Shown piece after piece: positions 24,135 to 29,977 of a DNA stretch of 30,920 nt (the first letter of the stretch is position 1; each line of letters opens with the position of its first letter). Position numbers and translations under genes: made by a program. The notes beneath the pieces were generated by a model. That model did no database searches. It was not told the origin of the DNA and saw only the letters and a list, made by a program, of their open reading frames with translations. This stretch comes from a virus: IMG/VR virus record IMGVR_UViG_3300021197_001064, positions 1-30,920 of that record; one strand, written 5' to 3'.

Positions 24135-24261
24135 TCACCTTCTCCAACAAAGTTTCAAGTTGCTGTTCCATAAAGGACAGCCGTTCATCAAGACCAAGAA
24201 CCAGCGTTACCACTCGCTCCGCTTCTTCTTCGTCGAAGATTATTGTCAGTTCGCCTTTCAC
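24043..24261 (-). CDS. Small coiled-coil protein, GTG start
   Basis: This 72-residue protein begins at a GTG that overlaps the stop of the alpha-CTD fusion gene (GTGA), with GAAGG six bases upstream. Residues about 1-50 contain an acidic strand ([15 protein letters not shown]) and a coiled-coil helix ([20 protein letters not shown]). The C-terminus is basic and Pro/Ser/Gly-rich (KPRKRRRSP). It could be a dimeric partner of the fusion protein upstream, as the genes are coupled, but that is inference. Its end overlaps the next gene by 92 bases. Confidence 0.6.
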   Translation of the reverse strand: MKGELTIIFDEEEAERVVTLVLGLDERLSFMEQQLETLLEKVNELEHGQKPRKRRRSPVSGAGDAATPKNVE

Positions 24262-25127
24262 TTGTGGCCTTCGAGTTCGTTGATACGGATCTTTTCAGCC
24301 GTCTTTTCATAAATTTGTCTCGCCCTCACACCAGAGAAACCAAACTCATCACCTATTTCGCGGTACGTTTTACCGGCTTGGCGCATCTCAAAGATTTGTC
24401 GGCTTCGATTGGTAACTTTGTGCCTTGGTTGGCGGGCCGGTTGCTTGAGCGCCAAGTCGTATCTAGCCAACCCTTCTTTGATATCGGTCAAGCCGCGTTT
24501 GCCAAGGTTAGAAATTTTTAAAAGATCAGCCTCGGTGCGTTGCACGAGTTCGCCGATGTACTGAATGTTGTCCGCCAACAGGCAATTACGCGCACGAACA
24601 AGCAATTCCAAATCATCGATTGATTTCAAAAGCACAGGGTTTGTCGGATCGACCGTGTTGTCCTCAATAGCAATCGTCTCCACGTTTATGACGTTGTCAG
24701 ACCACGTCGCTTGGTCCCTAGCCCAAGCGCCCGCTTGCTCTGCCGTTTGCGCCTGTACGTTTTTCACGAGACTCGTTTGAATGATCGTCACGTCCCAGCG
24801 TTTTTTCGCTGGAGGCACCAAACCGCTGACTTTGATTCGAGTGTGCTCGCTGCCGTCCCAATCGACTTCCAAATGCTGGTCGCGGAGCGCGGTACAAATG
24901 GTTTGACCACATCCGCCCCACGCCAGATAGCAAACGCCAGCATCTTTCAAATTCTCCGCGTCTTGCATGTGATAAAAAACGTAAGCCATTTCTTTGTCTG
25001 CGGGTATCTCCGACAGCCCGCAGGACTGGCAGCACGTGTGGTTGGCCTTGGCAAAGAACCCCTCGTCGCGGAGCGCGGCGAACGCGTCGTCAATGCGACG
25101 TGCGATTTTGTTAGCGTCTTTATGCAT
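24258..25127 (-). CDS. DUF6891 - RNA polymerase alpha-CTD - sigma4-like HTH fusion protein
   Basis: This 289-residue protein appears to be a phage-encoded transcription factor. Residues 10-102 resemble DUF6891: CCQSC (32-36), [25 protein letters not shown]. Residues 111-155 form a small unassigned domain. Residues 164-227 match the C-terminal domain of bacterial RNA polymerase alpha at about 60% identity by eye to E. coli. Equivalents of R265, N268, C269, G296 (Arg178, Asn181, Cys182, Gly209) and of the sigma-contacting D259/E261 (Asp172, Glu174) are kept; K298, S299 and E302 are Arg, Gly and Asp. Residues 239-282 ([20 protein letters not shown], then [16 protein letters not shown]) resemble a sigma70 region 4 helix-turn-helix. 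The domain matches are from memory; the transcriptional role is inferred. It overlaps the upstream gene by eight bases. Confidence 0.85.
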   Translation of the reverse strand: MHKDANKIARRIDDAFAALRDEGFFAKANHTCCQSCGLSEIPADKEMAYVFYHMQDAENLKDAGVCYLAWGGCGQTICTALRDQHLEVDWDGSEHTRIKVSGLVPPAKKRWDVTIIQTSLVKNVQAQTAEQAGAWARDQATWSDNVINVETIAIEDNTVDPTNPVLLKSIDDLELLVRARNCLLADNIQYIGELVQRTEADLLKISNLGKRGLTDIKEGLARYDLALKQPARQPRHKVTNRSRQIFEMRQAGKTYREIGDEFGFSGVRARQIYEKTAEKIRINELEGHK

Positions 25128-25563
25128 TTTCTACCCACCCCTCTATGTAGTCTTCAATGTCGATCTCGCTAACGTATTCGCCTTCACGTAATTCGTGCAT
25201 CGATATGTCGCAGTAGCCCTCGTCTCTCAACTCATTGATCCGATCCAAGCAACAGTTGAAATCAGGATCGAAATTCAATTGAGGGGTGTGGTCTTGCGGG
25301 GTGATCCTCTCTTCTAAGGGCAATCGGTAGTAGCCGATCTGATAGGTGTCCTCGAACCACTCGACAGTACTAACCCAGCCGTCTTTATGCTCCCACGATT
25401 TGATCTCTATTTGCTTTTCGCCTCGATCACCCGTTGGCTGACCCTCTGCGCTGAGAAAGCCAGCGACAGAGCCGTAGCCGTCTTGAATGTGGTCTAAGTC
25501 CAAAAAGTTTTTTTTGTGCAGCCTCACAAAATTGTCTGCTGCTATGTCGATTGATTTTTCCAA
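25120..25563 (-). CDS. Acidic accessory protein, first gene of minus-strand operon
   Basis: This 147-residue protein starts at a TTG (25563) with GGAG eight bases upstream; there is no better ATG near the N-terminus. It is acidic with many aromatic residues ([20 protein letters not shown]) and a Cys pair ([11 protein letters not shown]). The C-terminus is strongly acidic ([15 protein letters not shown]). This composition resembles DNA-mimic or small inhibitor proteins but I recognise no family. As first gene of the operon, 24 bases from the predicted start point, it is probably expressed early. It overlaps the fusion gene by eight bases. Confidence 0.65.
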   Translation of the reverse strand: MEKSIDIAADNFVRLHKKNFLDLDHIQDGYGSVAGFLSAEGQPTGDRGEKQIEIKSWEHKDGWVSTVEWFEDTYQIGYYRLPLEERITPQDHTPQLNFDPDFNCCLDRINELRDEGYCDISMHELREGEYVSEIDIEDYIEGWVENA

Positions 25564-25583
25564 TTCACTTTCTCCAATAAAAG

Positions 25584-25612
25584 TTGAAATGCGATGGTAT
25601 GGGAGTTATCTT
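25584..25612 (+). promoter_or_regulatory. Rightward promoter of divergent control region
   Basis: TTGAAA (25584-25589) and TATCTT (25607-25612) are 17 bp apart, pointing to a start near 25619 and a 20-base leader to the ATG at 25640. The motif ATGCGATGGTATG occupies the spacer (25589-25601). It overlaps the leftward promoter on the other strand. Confidence 0.5.
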
Positions 25613-25622
25613 ACCGATGCAA
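25594..25622 (-). promoter_or_regulatory. Leftward promoter of divergent control region
   Basis: On the minus strand TTGCAT (25622-25617) and TACCAT (25599-25594) are 17 bp apart, giving a start near 25587 and a leader of about 24 bases to the TTG at 25563. The two promoters overlap almost completely, so polymerase cannot occupy both at once. Confidence 0.5.
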
Positions 25623-25639
25623 CACTAATTTGGAAAAAA

Positions 25640-25723
25640 ATGAAACATACCGAAAAACGAGGCAAGCGGATCGCGGCGAAAGTAAAAGCAGGCAATAAAG
25701 CAGTGGCAGAGGGGCCGGTATGA
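25640..25723 (+). CDS. 27-residue Lys/Arg-rich peptide
   Basis: This short frame, MKHTEKRGKRIAAKVKAGNK and seven more residues, starts at an ATG preceded by TTGGAA and lies 20 bases after the predicted start point of the rightward promoter. Its stop overlaps the ATG of the next gene (ATGA), the usual junction here. A longer version from 25590 would start inside the promoter and is less likely. It is strongly basic and could bind nucleic acid, or be a leader peptide that couples translation of the next gene. Short length makes this tentative. Confidence 0.4.
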   Translation: MKHTEKRGKRIAAKVKAGNKAVAEGPV

Positions 25724-25884
25724 CCGACCGCGAAGACGCCGAGCGGAGCGATCCCCGCGCACCGTGGAACTTGCCAGATGCAATCTTCTGCCCAAAACAC
25801 CCCGACATCGAACTCGAAGCGGTGTTCGGCGAGGACGAAGACGGCCATTACTTTTTTGAGGTCTGCAAAATCTGCGAAGAATAG
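25720..25884 (+). CDS. 54-residue zinc-knuckle-like protein
   Basis: This protein begins at the ATG overlapping the previous stop. It has CPKH at residues 24-27 and CKIC at 49-52, two knuckles that could bind one zinc ion, separated by an acidic strand-rich segment (IELEAVFGEDEDGHYFFEV). Small zinc-ribbon proteins of this kind are common in phages and often bind nucleic acid or polymerase. The N-terminus is charged and probably disordered. There are 114 bases between it and the next gene. Confidence 0.6.
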   Translation: MTDREDAERSDPRAPWNLPDAIFCPKHPDIELEAVFGEDEDGHYFFEVCKICEE

Positions 25885-25935
25885 TCGTTTGTCTAAGTTA
25901 TGTCTAAAACTGGGGGTATCTTTTAAAAGTTGAGT

Positions 25936-25948
25936 ATGCGATAATATG
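25936..25948 (+). promoter_or_regulatory. Promoter region with extended -10 (TGCGATAAT) and shared motif
   Basis: The motif ATGCGATAATATG contains an extended -10 (TG, one base, GATAAT at 25940-25945). TTGAGT lies immediately upstream (25930-25935) but is too close to act as -35 for this -10. The predicted start near 25952 puts the hairpin at 25955-25970 at the 5' end of the message. Confidence 0.45.
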
Positions 25949-25954
25949 CATACC

Positions 25955-25983
25955 GGTCGAGAAATCGACCAGATCTTTAACAA
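25955..25983 (+). promoter_or_regulatory. boxB-like hairpin followed by boxA-like element
   Basis: A perfect 6-bp stem with a GNRA tetraloop (GGTCGA-GAAA-TCGACC, 25955-25970) is followed two bases later by ATCTTTAACAA. The stretch 25972-25983 matches 10 of 12 positions of the E. coli rRNA boxA TGCTCTTTAACA (from memory). Hairpin-then-boxA is the order in rRNA leaders. A Nus-factor antitermination site is suggested. Confidence 0.45.
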
Positions 25984-25998
25984 CTTGGAAAAAGTGAC

Positions 25999-26217
25999 AT
26001 GGAACAACATAAAATTACGGCGAATGTCTACGTCGTCAGCATGGTTCAAACGCTGGCGGGCGCACATCGAACTTTCGTCGGCGCTTACCCGACAATCGAA
26101 CTAGCCGGAGAAGCGAGGGTGCGCCAAGAGGAAATGTGGCACGACGCGATTGTTACGATCAGCGGCACCACACTCCACGACGCAGACAAATTAGATTTGC
26201 GGATTGAACGACAATGA
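25999..26217 (+). CDS. Small accessory protein, unknown function
   Basis: This 72-residue protein starts at an ATG preceded by TTGGAAAAAGTGAC, a leader also found before the DUF932 gene at 28025. It reads MEQHKITANVYVVSMVQTLA and continues with beta-strand-like and charged segments (GAYPTIELAGEARVRQEEMW). There is no known domain. It is first in a three-gene set joined by ATGA overlaps and follows the boxA-like leader, so its expression may be antitermination-controlled. Confidence 0.65.
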   Translation: MEQHKITANVYVVSMVQTLAGAHRTFVGAYPTIELAGEARVRQEEMWHDAIVTISGTTLHDADKLDLRIERQ

Positions 26218-26405
26218 CCGGCTTCAGTTTTAAAAAGCCTAGCGGCAAAACCAGTACTGAACGACTCCACGCCCAGATGCTCGGGCGGGTGGCCGCGCTC
26301 TGCGGCAATGGCAGCGACAGAGTGATCCCCATAGCAAAATTTCTGCTAAGTGATAGCCCTGATCGATGCAAGCGGTGCATCCAAGTGATTGAGGGCGAGG
26401 AATGA
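26214..26405 (+). CDS. Small basic protein with Cys pair, unknown function
   Basis: This 63-residue protein starts at an ATG overlapping the previous stop and ends in an ATGA overlap with the next gene. It is basic at the N-terminus (GFSFKKPSGKTSTERLHAQM) and has CKRC near the C-terminus (residues 53-56), plus an earlier Cys. The single CxxC could be half of a metal site or a redox pair. I do not recognise the family. Confidence 0.6.
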   Translation: MTGFSFKKPSGKTSTERLHAQMLGRVAALCGNGSDRVIPIAKFLLSDSPDRCKRCIQVIEGEE

Positions 26406-26683
26406 CAGACAAATTCCTAGCCGCGATCCGCGCACAAGAAAAAGCCAAACAACTGCCGCGAGGCAGATCGAACCCAATACTAGGCGATCCACCGAAAAAA
26501 CCGTCAGCACCGCTCACCGATGCCGTGAGACTGCAAATCCTGTACCTGCACCAAAACAAAATGCGAGGGACAGACATCGCCAGAAAACTCGGACTGAACG
26601 CCAATACCGTCCACAACACCATTCGACGGTATGGGATTCGCGACAACAAAGTCGTCAATCTGCAAAACAATATGTTCGAGTGA
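26402..26683 (+). CDS. Helix-turn-helix DNA-binding protein
   Basis: This 93-residue protein has a disordered, Pro/Lys-rich N-terminal third and then a helix-turn-helix: LTDAVRLQILYLHQNKMRGT, followed by DIARKLGLNANTVHNTIRRYG (residues about 55-78). The ARKLGL-N-A-NTVHNTIRR spacing matches transposase/resolvase-type or GcrA-like recognition helices. It closes a three-gene coupled set. The window after it (26684-27044) is a candidate origin, so an origin-binding role is conceivable but unproven. Another possibility is a small transcription regulator of the divergent promoter region. Confidence 0.7.
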   Translation: MTDKFLAAIRAQEKAKQLPRGRSNPILGDPPKKPSAPLTDAVRLQILYLHQNKMRGTDIARKLGLNANTVHNTIRRYGIRDNKVVNLQNNMFE

Positions 26684-27044
26684 GGGGACGGGAAAGAGGG
26701 TCGCGTAACGCGGTTCGCGGCGCTTGGTGCAAAAAAACGCGCTTCTATATAGTACTTTCCCAGAAAAAATATTTTTTGAAAAAAAAATTTCAAAAATGGC
26801 GGTACAGGCGGTACGGCGGTACAGCCCTTATAGGACGGGGCTTTCAGGCGTACCGTTGGCGTACCGGCGTGATTCAGGGCGTTACGGCCAAATGAAAAAA
26901 CGCGTAACTACATAGGACTTTTCGGGAACTTTTTTTTGTTTTGTTTTTTATTTCTCTAAAAAGACTATATAGGAACGTCCATTAAGGATTGACAGTGCGC
27001 GCTGGCCTATTGTTAGCCTGCGATAAATCCCATAGGAAACTGTT
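26684..27044. other. Non-coding AT-rich, repeat-rich region; candidate replication origin
   Basis: This 361-bp gap has no convincing gene. It holds A/T tracts (26761-26797 and 26931-26962), five CGGTAC cores (three in one direction at 26798-26822, two inverted at 26847-26866) and four related TATAGGAC-like words (near 26745, 26829, 26909 and 26966). An AT-rich unwinding element plus short iterated sites is the layout of many plasmid and phage origins. It lies between accessory genes rather than beside the polymerase. Confidence 0.4.
26798..26866. repeat. Short CGGTAC-core repeats, three direct and two inverted
   Basis: GGCGGTAC occurs at 26798-26805, 26807-26814 and 26815-26822. GGCGTACCG, whose complement contains CGGTAC, occurs at 26847-26855 and 26858-26866. 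The clustering of five copies in 69 bp is far above chance for a 6-mer and suggests binding sites of a protein acting on both strands. Confidence 0.75.
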
Positions 27045-27272
27045 GTGACTTGGCTACTTTTTAAAATTTTAGCGTGGTTTGAGAAAGGCCCTCAGCCGAC
27101 CGATAGCGTTGTGCAAAAACTGACCAAACAAAACGATAAACCCGCTGTTGATATTTATGGCCGGATAAGAGATAGTTCGCATACACCTATAAATAAGGAT
27201 GCGAACGATGAAACTTTTAGATACCCGAGCCACGAACACGAAAGTAAAGAAAACCCAGAAAAAACCGAATAG
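27045..27272 (+). CDS. Small protein with N-terminal hydrophobic helix (tentative)
   Basis: This 75-residue frame starts at GTG with AGGAAA eight bases upstream. The N-terminus (MTWLLFKILAWFEKGPQPTD) is a short hydrophobic, aromatic helix that may anchor in a membrane. The rest is polar and charged (HEHESKENPEKTE) and likely disordered. TTGACA at 26989-26994 is upstream but has no good -10. The 3' end overlaps the GP88-like gene by 65 bases in another frame, and a good promoter for that gene lies inside this frame, so the coding status is uncertain. Confidence 0.4.
   Translation: MTWLLFKILAWFEKGPQPTDSVVQKLTKQNDKPAVDIYGRIRDSSHTPINKDANDETFRYPSHEHESKENPEKTE
27148..27176 (+). promoter_or_regulatory. 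Candidate promoter of the GP88-like gene
   Basis: TTGATA (27148-27153) and GATAGT (27171-27176) are 17 bp apart. The predicted start near 27183 gives a leader of about 25 bases containing AAGGA (27195-27199), eight bases before the ATG at 27208. Confidence 0.5.
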
Positions 27273-27924
27273 CCACTTTGCGAAGCCGATCCGCATGGCG
27301 AGCCTAAGCATGATGCCGGACCATATTATTTGCGCCGGTAGCAAAGCCGCGAACTGTATGGAAGCCTGCCTAAAAGAAGCCGGACTTGCGGCAGTGTATG
27401 ACAGCGTCAACATTGCCCGTCAAGCAAAGACTGATTACTGGCACGCCGATCAATCTGGATTCCTCGCCCAACTCACCCGTGAATTGGCAAACTTTAAAAA
27501 ACTTTGTGATAAGCAAGGCATGCAAGGCGTTGTTCGGCTGAATGTGCTCAGTGATATACCGTGGGAAAAGCATGGCATCCCGCAGCAATTCCCCGATCTA
27601 TTTTTCTATGACTACACGAAGCAAGCGAAGCGATTGGACAACACTCTAGGCAATTACCGGTTGATGTTTAGCTACAGCGACCGCCCTCAATACCAAAACC
27701 AAGTAGCCGCCGCGCTGCCCACTGGCGTCCCCGTCGCAGTAGTTTTTAAAAATTCGATGCCGAGCGAATACCTTGGCCGACCGGTTATTGATGGTGATCT
27801 GTCAGATTTGGATAACGTAATGGCCGGTCCGGTCGTCGTCGGTCTGACGGCTAAGGGTCCGGCACTGCACGACGATTCTGGTTTCGTGGTGGACGGGAAT
27901 ATCATCCTACGCGCCGCCGCGTAA
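27208..27924 (+). CDS. GP88-like phage protein (Cys-containing, unknown function)
   Basis: This 238-residue protein is called from the ATG at 27208 because AAGGA is eight bases upstream; an in-frame ATG three codons earlier overlaps that site. After a basic N-terminus comes IICAGSKAANCMEACL (Cys near residues 43, 51, 55), a helix-rich middle, then VVRLNVLSDIPWE and FPDLFFYDYTKQAKR. This order (Cys cluster, V-R-L...SD, F-Y-x-Y-T-K) recalls the phage family called gene product 88 or related DUF entries; this is from memory. No activity has been established for the family, as far as I know. It is followed by an A-rich stretch (27925-27940) and the promoter region of the DUF932 gene. Confidence 0.65.
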   Translation: MKLLDTRATNTKVKKTQKKPNSHFAKPIRMASLSMMPDHIICAGSKAANCMEACLKEAGLAAVYDSVNIARQAKTDYWHADQSGFLAQLTRELANFKKLCDKQGMQGVVRLNVLSDIPWEKHGIPQQFPDLFFYDYTKQAKRLDNTLGNYRLMFSYSDRPQYQNQVAAALPTGVPVAVVFKNSMPSEYLGRPVIDGDLSDLDNVMAGPVVVGLTAKGPALHDDSGFVVDGNIILRAAA

Positions 27925-27941
27925 ACTTTTAAAAAAAACCA

Positions 27942-27969
27942 TTGCACTCGCGTGCATATATGAGACTAT
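27942..27969 (+). promoter_or_regulatory. Weak candidate promoter and leader of the DUF932 gene
   Basis: TTGCAC (27942-27947) and GACTAT (27964-27969), the latter preceded by TGA as an extended -10, are 16 bp apart. A small hairpin TGCAC-TCGC-GTGCA overlaps the -35. Downstream, GGGCG-CACCGCA-CGCCC (27990-28006) can form a leader hairpin, followed by ATTGGAAAAGTGACATG, the same ribosome-binding leader as at 25999. Confidence 0.35.
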
Positions 27970-28024
27970 TCGCATGCGGTAAACATTTAGGGCGCACCGC
28001 ACGCCCCACAATTGGAAAAGTGAC

Positions 28025-29149
28025 ATGTTAAATACTACGTTAGAGAACGCGAACGGAACGCTGGAAAACATCCTTCGACAGATCAGCGAGCAAGCCAGCC
28101 GAAAAGCCGACTATATTGCCCCGACCGATCAGTTACAGGTGCAAACCCGCGACGGGAATACCAACATTGTTTTGGAGGCGAACGGCGGCATGCCGACGCA
28201 ACAATTCACGACTAACGAAATTGCATTCCAGCAACTGGCAAGCAATTGCGATATCGATGTTCGGACCGCTCGCCGGTTACGTGACAACGACAACTATGCG
28301 CCGGAATTCGATAACCTAATTAACAAAATTCTGGTAAATGAGCCGAAGTCTAAAATGCTCCGCACGTTCGACGGCGATCAGCCGCTTGTTCGCGCCATCG
28401 TTAGCGACAAGTTTAAGACGTTCGACAATGTCGATCTGGTGCAGGCCGCGCTCCCGCAATTGATGGAATCCGAAGCGAATTGGAAAATCGTTAACGGGAC
28501 CGTCACCGACTCTCGCCTTTACATGAGACTGAAATCGGAGAACCAAGTAGCCGAACCCGCGATAGGTGACGCCATGGCGAACGGCATCATGCTGCGCAAT
28601 AGCGAGGTAGGCATGGGTAGCGTGGAAGTTATGCAAATGGTATGGACGTTGTGGTGCCTAAACGGATGCAGTAGCGAGAAAAAAAGTCGCCACACTCATG
28701 TCACCAGCGCACGCGGGACCGAGGATTGGTCTTTGCTCACCAGTGAAGCAAAAGACGCGGACAATCACGCGCTGCAACTGAAATTGCGCGACGTTGTCGC
28801 CGGTTACACTTCCCGCGATAGTTTTGACGAAGCCGTCGAAATGTTCCGGATCGCGCACGGGGACATTGTCGAGAATGGTTTAGCCAATCCCGCCGCCGTC
28901 GTCGATAGCGTCGTCAAAGTGTTAAGCCTCCCGAAAAAATCGTCCGAATCGATAATGGCCGGCCTTATGCAAACGATCCAGCAGAGCGGATACCGTGACA
29001 AGCCTATCAGCCGTGCAACCTTAGTTAACGCGGTTACCGCCGTCGCGCACACTGCCGACGCTGATTCTGTGGATGATTGGTATTCGCACGGTCGCGCCGT
29101 TCTAGACTTGCCGCGTAACCAGTGGGAGACAATCGCGCTAGCAGCCTGA
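28025..29149 (+). CDS. DUF932 family protein
   Basis: This 374-residue protein fits the DUF932 (YfjQ/YubP-like) family: N-terminal region with QFTTNEIAFQQLASNCDI, then the characteristic DQPLVRAIVSDKFKTFDNVD and later LRNSEVGMGSVEVMQMVWTL and a Cys (WCLNGC). DUF932 proteins occur in phages, plasmids and conjugative elements, often near ssDNA or anti-restriction genes; function is unproven. A well-formed ribosome-binding leader precedes the ATG. A strong rho-independent terminator follows at 29173, so it is a single-gene unit. The size is close to typical family members (about 300-400 residues). Confidence 0.85.
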   Translation: MLNTTLENANGTLENILRQISEQASRKADYIAPTDQLQVQTRDGNTNIVLEANGGMPTQQFTTNEIAFQQLASNCDIDVRTARRLRDNDNYAPEFDNLINKILVNEPKSKMLRTFDGDQPLVRAIVSDKFKTFDNVDLVQAALPQLMESEANWKIVNGTVTDSRLYMRLKSENQVAEPAIGDAMANGIMLRNSEVGMGSVEVMQMVWTLWCLNGCSSEKKSRHTHVTSARGTEDWSLLTSEAKDADNHALQLKLRDVVAGYTSRDSFDEAVEMFRIAHGDIVENGLANPAAVVDSVVKVLSLPKKSSESIMAGLMQTIQQSGYRDKPISRATLVNAVTAVAHTADADSVDDWYSHGRAVLDLPRNQWETIALAA

Positions 29150-29172
29150 TCGGCCCCCTCATCCGCTCCAAT

Positions 29173-29200
29173 AGCCCGCCAACGTGCGGGCTTTTCTTTT
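29173..29200 (+). terminator. Rho-independent terminator after the DUF932 gene
   Basis: Stem AGCCCGC / GCGGGCT (29173-29179 with 29186-29192) with a six-base loop is followed by TTTCTTTT. The same stem recurs at 29929. Confidence 0.85.
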
Positions 29201-29202
29201 GC

Positions 29203-29221
29203 ATGGGATTAATCTTATACT
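29203..29221 (+). promoter_or_regulatory. Promoter-like element, copy 1 (ATGGGATTA...TATACT)
   Basis: TATACT (29216-29221) lies directly after the terminator and 39 bases before the ATG at 29261. It has no good -35, but shares GCATG, GATTA, TATACT, ACGCCA and GGCGCAA with the region before 30023. Confidence 0.5.
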
Positions 29222-29260
29222 GGGCGCACGCCATACCGGCGCAATATAGGAAAAACGAAA

Positions 29261-29662
29261 ATGAAAACAGTGATACAGATACGGCCCGCAAAGGTTTTAC
29301 TGCAATGGATACTCGACCCGACCGCCAGTTATGATTTCAGCCGCGACGAATTGCAGGAAATGTGCGGCATCATCCCCGACTTTTTTGCCGAAGCCGTGCT
29401 ACAAGAAAAAGCCGCAACGATAGAAGAAGCCGCGCAAGTGATGGACGACTGCTATCAGATGGGCGGATTTAATCAATACCCATTCTCGGGCACGCTGGAC
29501 GCTGACGGCATTTACCATAGCGACGGCGACGATCCGCTGCCGCCGCTGCTAAAACTTTGCGCGCTCGACGAACCCAACGACAGCGTGACGTGCTACGTCT
29601 ACCCGTATGGCATTGTGGCGGTCGCTACCCTGTATGATTCAAAAATTGCGAGGTTCGACTAG
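29261..29662 (+). CDS. Acidic accessory protein, unknown function
   Basis: This 133-residue protein starts at an ATG nine to ten bases after AGGA. It is acidic with an internal His/Asp-rich stretch (DADGIYHSDGDDPLPP) and a helical N-terminal half (RDELQEMCGIIPDFFAEAVL). No known domain is recognised. It is preceded by its own promoter-like cassette and overlaps the next gene by one base, so the two are co-expressed. The sequence TVIQIRPAKVLLQWI at the start may form a strand and helix. Confidence 0.65.
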   Translation: MKTVIQIRPAKVLLQWILDPTASYDFSRDELQEMCGIIPDFFAEAVLQEKAATIEEAAQVMDDCYQMGGFNQYPFSGTLDADGIYHSDGDDPLPPLLKLCALDEPNDSVTCYVYPYGIVAVATLYDSKIARFD

Positions 29663-29904
29663 TGAAAAACCCCATGCCACAATTCATCGATCATCTTGCC
29701 CAGTTCACCTCCGATCAACAGTGCGCACTGGTGCGCATTTTCTGTCGCCACATTCGAGACACCGACCACCCTTTATACAAAGGCGTCGGCTTCGTGGATT
29801 GGGTGGCGCGGGATTGTTACCCGCTACACTTCGCTGGCTGCGCGATGGCGAACGTCCCCGATATGGTCATCGGCATCGAGCGCGACGGCTACGCGCACAC
29901 TTAA
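29662..29904 (+). CDS. Small protein, unknown function, GTG start
   Basis: This 80-residue protein starts at a GTG one base overlapping the previous stop; an ATG four codons in is an alternative. It has three Cys (residues 21, 28 and 52) and a His-rich middle (CRHIRDTDHPLYKGVGFVDW). There is no membrane segment. It ends 25 bases before a terminator. No family is recognised. Confidence 0.6.
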   Translation: MKNPMPQFIDHLAQFTSDQQCALVRIFCRHIRDTDHPLYKGVGFVDWVARDCYPLHFAGCAMANVPDMVIGIERDGYAHT

Positions 29905-29928
29905 CCCGCCGATCATTCGGCCCCGCCA

Positions 29929-29954
29929 AGCCCGCCAATGTGCGGGCTTTTTTT
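29929..29954 (+). terminator. Rho-independent terminator, copy 2
   Basis: The stem AGCCCGC / GCGGGCT (29929-29935 with 29942-29948) with a CAATGT loop is followed by TTTTTT. It is nearly identical to the terminator at 29173. Confidence 0.88.
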
Positions 29955-29958
29955 ATGC

Positions 29959-29977
29959 ATGCGATTAGTTGTATACT
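29959..29977 (+). promoter_or_regulatory. Promoter-like element, copy 2 (ATGCGATTA...TATACT)
   Basis: TATACT (29972-29977) follows ATGCGATTA (29959-29967). The message would run into the 133-residue gene at 30023. The block matches copy 1 over about 60 bp, including the terminator. Confidence 0.5.

Noticed and set aside
26239-26793. Minus-strand open frame of 184 residues
   Set aside because: It opposes two well-supported small genes joined by an ATGA overlap and starts in the A-tract region; no homology or ribosome-binding site is evident.
26798-26866. CRISPR-like short repeats
   Set aside because: Repeats are 8-9 bp, directly adjacent and partly inverted; there are no regular spacers and no cas genes.
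26724-26915. Plus-strand 63-residue frame in the candidate origin
   Set aside because: It crosses A-tracts and CGGTAC repeats, has no ribosome-binding site and encodes a Lys/Tyr-rich string typical of non-coding AT-rich DNA.
26989-26994. Perfect TTGACA as a strong promoter for the gene at 27045
   Set aside because: No good -10 lies at 15-19 bp; GATAAA at 27022 is 27 bp away. It is mentioned only as weak context.
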